Assembly: GCA_020632475.1 (NCBI GenBank) | Contig: JACKFM010000003.1 | Location: 62,001 to 126,000 of the forward strand | Source: Candidatus Omnitrophota bacterium | Lineage (GTDB): Bacteria > Omnitrophota > Omnitrophia > Omnitrophales > Aquincolibacteriaceae | Length of the DNA: 64,000 nucleotides | Direction of reading: 5' to 3' | In this document: positions 40,169-48,560 of the stretch, piece after piece | Layout of the letters: the number at the start of each line of letters is the position of its first letter | How positions within the stretch are numbered: position 1 is the first letter of the stretch | Translations under genes and position numbers: made by a program | The notes under the pieces: generated by a model | What the model was told of the DNA's origin: nothing | The model's input: only the letters and a program-made list of their open reading frames with translations | Databases searched by the model: none

Positions 40169-41234
40169 TCAGTTGCGTAAGAGAATTGATGAGATCGATG
40201 AAAAACTGATCGGCCTTTTAAATGACCGCGCTCAGCTTGTGCTTGAAGTCGGTAAGACCAAGGCCAAATCAGGAGGGTCAATCTATGCCCCTGATCGTGA
40301 AACTCAAATTTATCAAAAAATCGATCAGACCCATCCTCAGGGCGTGATGCCTAAAGATTCGATCAAGGCGATTTACCGGGAAATCATGTCGGCTTCCATC
40401 GCACTTGAAAAACCGGTGACGATTGCTTATTTGGGGCCTGAGGCCACGTTTACGCACCTGGCTGCTCTTTCGAAGTTTGGAACCAGTGTTGAATATATGC
40501 CGATTCCTACGATTAATGAGGTCTTTCGTGAAGTCGATGAGAAGCGGACCGATTACGGTGTTATTCCGGTTGAGAATTCAATTGAAGGCGGCGTGACCCA
40601 TTCACTGGATATGTTCATTGATTCGGATGTGAAAATTTGTTCGGAGATTTATTTCGGCATCGAACATAATCTAATGTCTAATAACGAACTGCGTGACATT
40701 AAGCGGGTTTATTCCAATCCGCAGGTGTTCGGACAATGCCGGCATTGGCTGCAGGTGCATTTGCCCAAGGCCGAGCTCATCGATACCGCCAGTACGACAG
40801 CCGCTGCCAGACGGGCCCAACAGGAAGACGGGGCGGCGGCGATTGCCTCTAAGCTGGCAGCGACCATTTATAATCTTCCGATGCTTTTCAAGGGGATACA
40901 GGATTTTTCACAAAATGTAACGCGTTTTATTGTGATCTCGAAGAAAATGCCGGAACCCTCCAAGCATGATAAGACATCTATCATCTTATCCCTTAAAGAT
41001 AAAGTCGGAGCTCTTTATGAAATGCTGGAGCCCATCCGTAAGGCTAAAGTCAACATGACGAAGATTGAGTCCAGACCTTCCAAGAAAAAAGCATGGGACT
41101 ATTATTTTTTCATTGATTTTGAAGGGCATGTGCAGGATGCCCGTGTAGCTAAGATGATTGATCAAATGGATGCCAAGGTTAAATTTCTGAAAGTATTGGG
41201 TTCCTATCCTGCATATACTGCGAAAAAAGCATAA
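40158..41234 (+). CDS. pheA: Bifunctional chorismate mutase/prephenate dehydratase
   Basis: P-protein of phenylalanine synthesis. Residues 1-85 are an AroQ chorismate mutase (LRKRIDEIDEKLIGLLNDRA), residues ~90-270 the dehydratase (YLGPEATFTH and QNVTRFIVI), and residues ~275-358 an ACT domain with IESRPS, usually the Phe-feedback site. The start is taken as GTG 40158 because AAGGAG sits seven bases upstream; an ATG at 40119 lacks a ribosome site. It overlaps the scpB end and is followed by hisC after 25 bases. Confidence 0.95.
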   Translation: MDLSQLRKRIDEIDEKLIGLLNDRAQLVLEVGKTKAKSGGSIYAPDRETQIYQKIDQTHPQGVMPKDSIKAIYREIMSASIALEKPVTIAYLGPEATFTHLAALSKFGTSVEYMPIPTINEVFREVDEKRTDYGVIPVENSIEGGVTHSLDMFIDSDVKICSEIYFGIEHNLMSNNELRDIKRVYSNPQVFGQCRHWLQVHLPKAELIDTASTTAAARRAQQEDGAAAIASKLAATIYNLPMLFKGIQDFSQNVTRFIVISKKMPEPSKHDKTSIILSLKDKVGALYEMLEPIRKAKVNMTKIESRPSKKKAWDYYFFIDFEGHVQDARVAKMIDQMDAKVKFLKVLGSYPAYTAKKA

Positions 41235-41259
41235 AGATTCTCCGGCAGCCAACAACCGT

Positions 41260-42378
41260 ATGACCACTAAGATCAATATGACTAATCCGCTATTTAAAGA
41301 AGAAATTGATACCGTTAAGCCGTATAAACCCGGAAAACCGATCAAAGAAGTGGAACGGGAGCTTGGACTTAAGAATGTTATCAAGCTGGCATCAAACGAA
41401 AATCCGTTAGGCCCTTCCGGTAAATCCGTGCGTGCCATGAAAAAGGCCATCCGGGATATTCATCTCTATCCGGACGGGGGCTGTTACTATCTGACTAAAA
41501 AACTTTCTCAAATGCTTGAAGTTTCCGAGAGCCAGATTATTGTCGGTAACGGCTCCAATGAAATTATTGAGCTTCTGGCTCGGGGTTTTCTGTCTCCGGG
41601 TGATGAAGTGTTGTCTTCAGAACAGACTTTTCTGGTCTATCCGATCCTTTCACAGGTTTGTGGGGCCCGTTACGTGACGGTCCCGATGAAAAACCACGGA
41701 TATGACCTCAAGGCTCTGCTGCAGGCGGTTAGCGACCGAACCAAAATTATTTTCATTGCCAATCCGAATAATCCGACCGGTACTTACGTCACGGCCAAAG
41801 AAGTTGAGAGCTTTTTGAAACACATCCCTGAGGATATCCTGGTTTGTTTTGATGAAGCCTACCTTGATTTTGTGGAGGCAAAAGATTTTCCCAATGCCCT
41901 GCAGTATGTCAAAAGGGATCTTCCCAATGTGCTTGTGTTGAGAACTTTTTCCAAAGCCTATGGCCTGGCCGGTTTAAGAGTGGGCTACGGCATCGGTCAC
42001 AAGAAAGTTATCCAGTATTTACATAAAATCCGCCAGCCGTTTAATGTGAATTCAATTGCCCAGGCAGCTGCACTGGCGGCTTTAGGGGATACGTTTTTCA
42101 GGTGGCGAACCAAAAGACTCGTGGCTTCGGGGAGACGCTATTTTTATAAACAGTTCAAAAAAATGAAACTTAAATATTTACCGAGTCAGGCTAACTTTGT
42201 TTTGGTGGATACCGGGGTGGATGGCGATCGTGTTTATGAAGCTCTGCTGAGAAAGGGTGTCATTGTCCGTTCGATGAAAGCCTATGGATTTGAAACGTGG
42301 CTCAGGATCACTATCGGTAAGACGAAAGAAAATAAACGCTTTTGCCGGGCTTTGGAAGAGTGCCTGGCGGTCCAGTAA
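41260..42378 (+). CDS. hisC: Histidinol-phosphate/aromatic aminotransferase (HisC family)
   Basis: PLP enzyme of fold type I. Diagnostic features are IKLASNENPLGPS near residue 46, NPNNPTGTY, the Asp in FDEAYLDF and the Schiff-base Lys232 in RTFSKAYGLAGLRVGYG (core TFSKAYGLAGLR). 372 residues is normal. HisC-like enzymes make histidinol phosphate, but many also transaminate phenylpyruvate and 4-hydroxyphenylpyruvate. Here it sits between pheA and aroF/tyrA, so an aromatic aminotransferase role is the better guess; no other his gene is present. Confidence 0.9.
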   Translation: MTTKINMTNPLFKEEIDTVKPYKPGKPIKEVERELGLKNVIKLASNENPLGPSGKSVRAMKKAIRDIHLYPDGGCYYLTKKLSQMLEVSESQIIVGNGSNEIIELLARGFLSPGDEVLSSEQTFLVYPILSQVCGARYVTVPMKNHGYDLKALLQAVSDRTKIIFIANPNNPTGTYVTAKEVESFLKHIPEDILVCFDEAYLDFVEAKDFPNALQYVKRDLPNVLVLRTFSKAYGLAGLRVGYGIGHKKVIQYLHKIRQPFNVNSIAQAAALAALGDTFFRWRTKRLVASGRRYFYKQFKKMKLKYLPSQANFVLVDTGVDGDRVYEALLRKGVIVRSMKAYGFETWLRITIGKTKENKRFCRALEECLAVQ

Positions 42379-42420
42379 GTTTTTGCCCGGATCATGTAAA
42401 AAAGTAAGAGAGGCTTAGAG

Positions 42421-43437
42421 ATGATTATTGTCATGCGTGATGAGGCAACACCCGATCAGATTGAGCATGTTTGTGATAAGGTTCGAGAACTCGGTCTGAC
42501 GCCGCAGGTTTCACGGGGAGTGGAGAAGACCGTCATCGGCATTATCGGTGAAGAGGACAAAATCCGTGTAAAGCCTTTAGGGGCATTTCCGGGTGTTGAG
42601 TCGGTCGTTGAAATTCAAAAACCGTATAAATTGGCCAGCAGGCATTTTAAAAATGAACCCACGGTTTTTGATATGGGGAACGGAGTTAAAATCGGCGGAA
42701 AGCAGGTTGTGGTGATGGCCGGTCCTTGTTCGGTTGAAGGCAGAGATCAGCTTTTTAAGACCGCGGAGGCGGTTAAAAAAAGCGGGGCCGTTTTTTTGCG
42801 AGGCGGCGCCTTTAAGCCGAGAACATCGCCTTATGCCTTTCAGGGATTAGGCGAGGAGGGGCTTAAATATCTGCGTGAAGCCGCCGATCACTTCGGATTA
42901 CTTGTGGTCACAGAGGTCATGGATACGCGTACGGTCGAATTGGTTGCGCAATACAGCGACATGCTTCAGATCGGTGCGCGGAATATGCAGAATTTTGATC
43001 TATTAAAAGAATGCGGTCTTTCCAAACGTCCCGTTTTACTTAAAAGAGGTTTGAGTGCAACAATTAAGGAGCTTTTGCTTTCGGCTGAATACCTGTTGTC
43101 TAAAGGTAATTTTAAAGTGATGCTGTGCGAACGCGGTATCCGCACTTTTGAAACAGCCACGCGCAATACTTTGGATATTAATGCCATTCCGGTGATTAAA
43201 AAAGAAACTCATTTGCCGGTCCTGATCGATCCTTCGCATGCGACCGGCGTGCGGGAATATGTGGCCCCGATTGCCCGCGCGGCGATTGCTGCCGGAGCCG
43301 ACGGGATTATGCTTGAGGTCCATCCTAATCCGGAAGAGGCCTGGAGTGACGGCCCTCAATCTTTGCGTCCGGAACAATTTGATCAAGTGATGAAAGAGCT
43401 TAAGGCCATTGCCCCGGTAGTCGGGCGTGAGATTTAA
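42421..43437 (+). CDS. aroF: 3-Deoxy-7-phosphoheptulonate (DAHP) synthase, type I-beta
   Basis: First step of the shikimate pathway, condensing PEP and erythrose-4-phosphate. Residues 1-70 form the ferredoxin-like regulatory domain (MIIVMRDEATPDQIEHV), as in Thermotoga DAHP synthase, also 338 residues long. The barrel carries AGPCSVEGRDQL, GGAFKPRTSPYAFQGLGEEG (core KPRTSPYAFQG) and DPSHATG with metal ligands. The regulatory domain in Thermotoga binds Tyr, so feedback control by Tyr is likely. GAGAGG gives a modest ribosome site. It lies in the pheA-hisC-aroF-tyrA run. Confidence 0.95.
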   Translation: MIIVMRDEATPDQIEHVCDKVRELGLTPQVSRGVEKTVIGIIGEEDKIRVKPLGAFPGVESVVEIQKPYKLASRHFKNEPTVFDMGNGVKIGGKQVVVMAGPCSVEGRDQLFKTAEAVKKSGAVFLRGGAFKPRTSPYAFQGLGEEGLKYLREAADHFGLLVVTEVMDTRTVELVAQYSDMLQIGARNMQNFDLLKECGLSKRPVLLKRGLSATIKELLLSAEYLLSKGNFKVMLCERGIRTFETATRNTLDINAIPVIKKETHLPVLIDPSHATGVREYVAPIARAAIAAGADGIMLEVHPNPEEAWSDGPQSLRPEQFDQVMKELKAIAPVVGREI

Positions 43438-43479
43438 CCCATTGCGTTTTGGACGCCGTCCGGCAAGAAAAAGGTTTCC

Positions 43480-44322
43480 ATGACATTTAAAAAAATTACT
43501 ATCGTTGGTTTAGGACTCATGGGGGGATCGCTTGCTGCGGCCTGCCGCCGGAAATTTCCCAAAGCAAAGATTACCGCCGTAACACGTAACCGTCAGGCCC
43601 TTCAGCGGGCACTTCGTAAAAAATGGATTCATTACGGTGAGTCTGACCTCTACCGGGGAGTGCGGGATGCGGACATTATCGTTTTATGTACTCCCGTCAA
43701 TTTTTTTATCAAAACCCTTGATGTCATTGACTGCATAGCCCGCAAAGGGACGTTAGTTACCGATGTCGGCAGCGTTAAGGCAGAGATTCAAAAAAAACTT
43801 CAACAGCGTCGATGGACCCGAATCCGTTATGTCAGCGCCCATCCGATGGTCGGTTCTCATGAACAAGGCTTTTCGGCAGCTTCTTACGATCTCTATGAGG
43901 AGGGGCTGACGTTTGTGATCCGTTCCCGCCAAACACCGGCGTCGGCTCTGCGCGAAACCAAGAACTTTTGGCAAAAGATCAGCGCGCAAACGGCCGTGGT
44001 TACACCCGAGGAACATGACCGTATCGTTGCCGAGATTAGCCATCTTCCTCATATTCTGGCGGTTGCGCTTTGCCTTTCGGTTCGTTCCGGGAGTCTGAAA
44101 TTTTCAGGCACCGGCTTTAAAGATGTCAGCCGTCTGGCCATGGGGGCTTCGCAGATCTGGCTTCCGATTCTGGCTATGAATCAACGTGAAATCGCCCGTG
44201 CTTTGACCCGTTTTGAAAGCCATCTGCGGGAGGTTAAAAAAACACTAGTAAGCGCTTCGCAAACACCCTCTAAGCTCAATCGGCTCCTGCAGAAAGCCGC
44301 TCTGAAAAGACGCCAAATTTAG
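43480..44322 (+). CDS. tyrA: Prephenate dehydrogenase
   Basis: NAD(P)-dependent oxidative decarboxylation of prephenate to 4-hydroxyphenylpyruvate for tyrosine. The Rossmann motif is GLGLMGGSLAAA at residue ~9 and the conserved active-site His lies in SAHPMVGSHEQGF; HLPHILAVAL follows in the dimerisation domain. 280 residues means the core enzyme without a mutase or ACT domain, so allosteric control must lie elsewhere (PheA, AroF). AAAGG precedes the start. The next gene is rpsA, with its own promoter beginning at the tyrA stop. Confidence 0.94.
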   Translation: MTFKKITIVGLGLMGGSLAAACRRKFPKAKITAVTRNRQALQRALRKKWIHYGESDLYRGVRDADIIVLCTPVNFFIKTLDVIDCIARKGTLVTDVGSVKAEIQKKLQQRRWTRIRYVSAHPMVGSHEQGFSAASYDLYEEGLTFVIRSRQTPASALRETKNFWQKISAQTAVVTPEEHDRIVAEISHLPHILAVALCLSVRSGSLKFSGTGFKDVSRLAMGASQIWLPILAMNQREIARALTRFESHLREVKKTLVSASQTPSKLNRLLQKAALKRRQI

Positions 44323-44325
44323 CCT

Positions 44326-44354
44326 TTGTACATTCATAACCCGTGTGCTATACT
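44326..44354 (+). promoter_or_regulatory. Promoter for rpsA
   Basis: TTGTAC, 17-base spacer, TATACT. A start near 44361 would give an 80-base leader ending in a strong TAAGGAGG site before the ATG at 44441. Confidence 0.65.
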
Positions 44355-44440
44355 TTTGAGCCCTACCCGACTGTTTCCCTTTTTCATGAAAACAGACCCG
44401 TAGGACAAATTTCTATTTTCTAAGGAGGCTTTTTACAGCC

Positions 44441-46009
44441 ATGAAATCTCAATTTGAAGAACTTTACGAACAAACGCTTCACGATATTAAAGAAGGTGAA
44501 GTTATAAAAGGTACGATCCTGGATGTCCGCGGACGTGATGTGATTGTGGATATTCGATATAAAGCGGAAGGGGTTCTGGACATCGATGAATTTTCAGATC
44601 CTACCGAAGCTCAAATCGGCAAAGAAGTTAACGTTTTATTTGAAGGGTTTAATGACGATGAAGGCGTTGTCATGGTTTCTAAGCGCAAGGCCGACCGTCA
44701 AAGAACATGGAATGATTTATTATCCAATGCCCAGGAAGGAAGCCTTGTTGACGGAAAGATCTTCAAGAAAGTCCGCGGCGGCTTTATGGTGGATATCGGC
44801 ATGGAAGCCTTTTTACCGGCTTCGCTGGTTGACCTTAAACCGACAAGAAACCTTGATCAGTTTATCGGAGTCGCCTCCAAGTTTGTGATCGTCAAGATTA
44901 ATCATAAACGCAAAAATGTCGTCGTTTCACGTAAAGATTATCTTGAGAAACAGCGCGAAAGCGCCCGGGCCACAAAACTTGAAAGCCTTGCGGTAAACGA
45001 TGTGGTGAAGGGACGCGTAAAAAACATTACAGATTTCGGAGCCTTCATCGATCTGGGGGATCTCGACGGATTGCTGCACATCACCGATATGAGCTGGGGC
45101 CGCATTTCGCATCCTTCGGAACTTTTGAAAATTGGTGATGAAGTGGATGTGATGGTCATTGCCATTGACAATGAACGCGAAAAGGTCTCCCTCGGATTGA
45201 AACAAAAATCTTCTGACCCGTGGTTAAAGGCCGAAGATAAATATTCCGTCGGCCATCAGGTTTCCGGAAAAGTTGTCAACCTGCTTCCTTACGGAGCTTT
45301 TGTCGAATTGGAACCGGGCGTTGAAGGACTTGTTCATATTAGTGAACTTTCCTGGACTAAACGCGTGAGCCATCCTTCTGAGCTTCTCCAGACCGGCGAT
45401 CAGGTTGATGTTGTGATTCTGAATCTGGATAAATCCGCCAAGAAGATCTCTCTTGGAATGAAGCAGATTCAGGACAACCCCTGGAAACAGGTTGAGCAGA
45501 AGTACCAGGTCGGAAGCCGGGTGAAGGGAATTGTCAGAAACCTGACCGATTACGGTGCATTTATTGAAATCGAGCCCGGAATTGACGGTTTGGTTCATAT
45601 CTCGGATATGTCCTGGATCCATAAAATCACAAAACCCAGCGAAGTCCTCAAAAAAGGGGACGAGGTGGAAGTGATGGTTTTATCGATCGACGCTTCCGAA
45701 CAGAAGATTTCTCTCGGAGTTAAGCAGTTATCCGAAGACCCCTGGGAAAATCTTACCAAGGAACTGTATGCCGGAACACAGATGCAGGGTAAAATTACCC
45801 GGATCGTTAACTTCGGTTTGTTTGTTCAGCTGGAAAACGGTCTTGAGGGATTGATCCATGTTTCTGAGATCCCGGAAACCAATGCGGTTGATCTTGAAAG
45901 TCAGTATCAAGCCGGCAATGATTTGACCGTTTCGGTTCTGAGTATTGACCACGAAGCGCGCAAGATAGCTCTTACCCTTAAGGGCGTCAGTGCACCCGTT
46001 TCGGGATAA
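44441..46009 (+). CDS. rpsA: 30S ribosomal protein S1
   Basis: 522 residues with six S1 (OB-fold) domains. The repeats open at VIKGTILDVRGRDVIVDI, LVDGKIFKKVRGGFMVDI, VVKGRVKNITDFGAFIDL, VSGKVVNLLPYGAFVELE, VKGIVRNLTDYGAFIEIE and MQGKITRIVNFGLFVQLE. Domains 1-2, which dock S1 on the ribosome, are the more diverged; 3-6 bind mRNA. Six domains is the proteobacterial-type number. S1 helps the 30S subunit load structured mRNAs, relevant where several genes here lack a Shine-Dalgarno site. An own promoter and a TAAGGAGG site indicate high expression. Confidence 0.96.
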   Translation: MKSQFEELYEQTLHDIKEGEVIKGTILDVRGRDVIVDIRYKAEGVLDIDEFSDPTEAQIGKEVNVLFEGFNDDEGVVMVSKRKADRQRTWNDLLSNAQEGSLVDGKIFKKVRGGFMVDIGMEAFLPASLVDLKPTRNLDQFIGVASKFVIVKINHKRKNVVVSRKDYLEKQRESARATKLESLAVNDVVKGRVKNITDFGAFIDLGDLDGLLHITDMSWGRISHPSELLKIGDEVDVMVIAIDNEREKVSLGLKQKSSDPWLKAEDKYSVGHQVSGKVVNLLPYGAFVELEPGVEGLVHISELSWTKRVSHPSELLQTGDQVDVVILNLDKSAKKISLGMKQIQDNPWKQVEQKYQVGSRVKGIVRNLTDYGAFIEIEPGIDGLVHISDMSWIHKITKPSEVLKKGDEVEVMVLSIDASEQKISLGVKQLSEDPWENLTKELYAGTQMQGKITRIVNFGLFVQLENGLEGLIHVSEIPETNAVDLESQYQAGNDLTVSVLSIDHEARKIALTLKGVSAPVSG

Positions 46010-46021
46010 ACGAAGTTTTCC

Positions 46022-47275
46022 GTGGCACAGCCAAAAGCCGATCAGCGAAGAGTCGTTATTACCGGACTCGGTGTAACCTCTTCAATCGGGATCGGTAAAG
46101 ATTCATTCTGGAAATCCCTGATTGCAGGGCAATCGGGGGTTTCCAGGATTGAAGCTTTTGATCCTGCCGAATTTACCACTCAATTTGCGGGCGAGATTAA
46201 GAATTTTGACCCGTCTCTTTTCATCGAAAAAAAACGCCTCAAGCGCATGGACCGCACCTCTCAGCTTGCCGTTGCTTCGGCTAAGATGGCGGTTGAAGAT
46301 GCCGGATTAAACTTTTCATCCCAGGATCCCACCCGCACCGGAGTCATTATCGGTACGGCGATGGCCGGTCATGGGTATATTCTTGAGCAGCACCGCCAAC
46401 TCATGGAAAAAGGTCCGATGCGGATCAATCCTTTTACGGCATTAGCCTCTTTTCCGGATGCTTGTGCCAGTAATGTTTCCATTGAATTGGGCGTAACCGG
46501 CCCGAGTTTTTCGATTGCAACGGCTTGTTCATCGGCTTCGGATGCATGCGGTTATGCCTTTGAAGCTATTCGGACAGGAACAGTTGATTTTCTGCTGATG
46601 GGGGGAGCCGAGGCCTCGATATTTCCGGGGATTTTGGCCGCATTTTGTGTGGCGCGAGCGATGTCAACCCGCAATGAAACGCCGACTGAAGCGTCGCGTC
46701 CTTTTAGCCGTGATCGAGACGGATTTGTTTTAGGTGAGGGGGCGGGAATGCTGGTTTTAGAAGAGTATGAACATGCCAGAAAAAGGGGCGCTAAGATTTA
46801 TGCGGAGATTCTTGGCCACGGCATGACCTGTGATGCCTACCATATGACCGCTCCGCATCCGGAAGGAAAAGAGGCATCACGTGCGATGCGGATGGCCTTG
46901 GATAATGCCGGATTAAACATTGACCAGATTGATTATATTAATGCTCACGGTACATCGACGCTTCTTAATGATAAAACGGAAACCGGAATTATTAAAAATG
47001 TTTTTGGCGAGCAAGCTTATAAAATCCCAGTCAGTTCGACTAAATCCATGATCGGCCATTTGATCGGTGCCGCGGGCAGTGTAGAGCTGATCTCTACGTT
47101 GCTTGCCATGGACTATGGTATTATCCCTCCCACGATCAACTACACGGTTCAGGATCCTGAATGTGATCTGGACTATGTCCCCAATGAAGCCCGCCAGGTA
47201 GAAATTAAAATCGCAATGAAAAACTCATTTGGTTTCGGCGGTAAAAATTCCATCCTTGTGATTGGTCGGGTCTAA
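46022..47275 (+). CDS. fabF: Beta-ketoacyl-ACP synthase II
   Basis: Elongating condensing enzyme of type II fatty-acid synthesis, joining malonyl-ACP to acyl-ACP. The catalytic triad is Cys169 (ATACSSASDACG), His309 (NAHGTSTLLND) and His346 (MIGHLIGAAGS), with GFGGKNS near the end. 417 residues is typical. The start is a GTG eleven bases after rpsA; the gene is probably read from the rpsA promoter. The usual neighbours acpP and fabG are missing. A large palindrome follows before the convergent lpxA. Confidence 0.94.
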   Translation: MAQPKADQRRVVITGLGVTSSIGIGKDSFWKSLIAGQSGVSRIEAFDPAEFTTQFAGEIKNFDPSLFIEKKRLKRMDRTSQLAVASAKMAVEDAGLNFSSQDPTRTGVIIGTAMAGHGYILEQHRQLMEKGPMRINPFTALASFPDACASNVSIELGVTGPSFSIATACSSASDACGYAFEAIRTGTVDFLLMGGAEASIFPGILAAFCVARAMSTRNETPTEASRPFSRDRDGFVLGEGAGMLVLEEYEHARKRGAKIYAEILGHGMTCDAYHMTAPHPEGKEASRAMRMALDNAGLNIDQIDYINAHGTSTLLNDKTETGIIKNVFGEQAYKIPVSSTKSMIGHLIGAAGSVELISTLLAMDYGIIPPTINYTVQDPECDLDYVPNEARQVEIKIAMKNSFGFGGKNSILVIGRV

Positions 47276-47387
47276 CAATAGACCGCAGACAACAGCCCAG
47301 AGACTAAAAGCAAGAAGCCTACGCCTTCTTAATGAAAAGTTGGCATAGCCCCCCCCAAAAAAAAATTATTTATATTGAAGTTCTGTA

Positions 47388-47555
47388 GGAATCCTTAATG
47401 CTATTAGAAAAAAAGATGGAAATATTGTTAAAGAAACAATCAGCGCCTTTTGTCGAGACGAGGAGATCCTTTCGCCATAGGCGAAATAGCTCCGAGCGAG
47501 ACGGCGCGTTTCGTAACAATGTTTTTATCTTTCAAGTCTTAAGGACAAGGATTCC
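47388..47555 (+). repeat. Large imperfect palindrome between fabF and lpxA
   Basis: The gap 47276-47609 holds no gene. GGAATCCTT (47388-47396) is the exact complement of AAGGATTCC (47547-47555). Inside, AAAGAT..ATTGTTA matches TAACAAT..ATCTTT; then GCGCC/GGCGC, GAGGAG/CTCCGAG-like arms and a central perfect TTTCGCC/GGCGAAA hairpin with an ATA loop. The outer inverted ends would suit a MITE-like element; a role as a two-way terminator for the convergent genes is also possible. Confidence 0.75.
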
Positions 47556-47609
47556 ATAGTGGAGGGCATATGTGCGGCCGATTGCGCATAATATCTTGTC
47601 GCAGAATGA

Positions 47610-48440
47610 CTATTGACTCTCGACGGCAGAGGAATTTTTGCGTGGTTTTAAGCTGTCCTCACCGGTTGCAGCGTCACAAATTCCGCGTTTTGAATTCTCG
47701 ATAAATTGCACGAGTTCGGTGACCTCAGGAGAGCTTAGGGAGGATTTAATAGCCTCAAGGGCCTGTGTTGTATTGAGCCCTGAACGGTAGAGAAGTTTGT
47801 AAGCTTTTTTGATCTCATCACGTGAAGCCGGCAAAACACCTGCCCGGCGCATGCCAACGACATTCATTCCCAAAATAACCCCCGGACGGCCGCCGCAAAT
47901 CATAAAAGGCGGAATATCCTTATTGACGGCAGAAAGCGCACTGACCAGGGCCAGCCGTCCGATTCTGGTGAACTGATGAAAACCGGTCATTCCGGAAAGA
48001 AACGCATTGTCCCCGACCTCACAGTAACCGGTTAGAGAGGCCTGATTGACCATAATAACCCGGTTTCCAAGAATACAATTATGGGCAATGTGGCAATAAG
48101 CCATAATAAAGTTATAGTCGCCGATGAGGGTGGCAGAACCGGGTTTAGTGCCCCGGTGAATCGTTGAAAATTCCCGGATTTGATTATGACTTCCGATCCG
48201 TGTATAGGACGGTTCATTCTTAAAACTAATATCCTGCGGAATATGACCGATGACCGCGTGCATATGAATTTCATTACTGTCTTTGATTTCGGTTCCGGCG
48301 GCAATGTAGGCACCGGCTCGGACGGTATTGTTAGAGCCGATGATTACGTTATCTTCGATAATGACATGGGCATCAATGCGGTTTCCGCTGCCGAGTTTGA
48401 CGTTTTGACCGACGATGGCACTGGGATGAATTGTGTTCAT
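47610..48440 (-). CDS. lpxA: UDP-N-acetylglucosamine acyltransferase (LpxA)
   Basis: First step of lipid A synthesis: transfer of an R-3-hydroxyacyl chain from ACP to UDP-GlcNAc. Hexapeptide repeats (IHPSAIVG, VIIEDNVIIG and so on) form the left-handed beta-helix. The catalytic base is His120 in CHIAHNC, matching E. coli His125, and His155 in GFHQF matches His160. The start at 48440 gives MNTIHPSAIVG, the normal N-terminus; a longer frame from 48482 is rejected. At the acyl-length ruler position (E. coli Gly173) there is Ala168. No other lpx gene is adjacent. It is divergent from tyrS. Confidence 0.94.
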   Translation of the reverse strand: MNTIHPSAIVGQNVKLGSGNRIDAHVIIEDNVIIGSNNTVRAGAYIAAGTEIKDSNEIHMHAVIGHIPQDISFKNEPSYTRIGSHNQIREFSTIHRGTKPGSATLIGDYNFIMAYCHIAHNCILGNRVIMVNQASLTGYCEVGDNAFLSGMTGFHQFTRIGRLALVSALSAVNKDIPPFMICGGRPGVILGMNVVGMRRAGVLPASRDEIKKAYKLLYRSGLNTTQALEAIKSSLSSPEVTELVQFIENSKRGICDAATGEDSLKPRKNSSAVESQ

Positions 48441-48529
48441 GGGGGCGTATTCTATCACATTTATAAAAAGGGTACCGGACAATCCGTCGTATGGACTGCG
48501 AGGCCCTACTCAGTCCTGCTTGGGATTCA

Positions 48530-48558
48530 TTGACGCCCATAGTTTTCCTTGTTAGAAT
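48530..48558 (+). promoter_or_regulatory. Promoter near the tyrS start
   Basis: TTGACG, 17-base spacer, TAGAAT. The -10 box ends only two bases before the ATG at 48561, so that codon would not be in the transcript if this promoter is used. A TTG at 48609 would be. Confidence 0.55.
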
Positions 48559-48560
48559 AT

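Noticed and set aside
44361..44440. Autoregulatory or riboswitch structure in the rpsA leader
   Set aside because: No convincing stem or known motif could be seen in the 80-base leader; it cannot be judged by eye.
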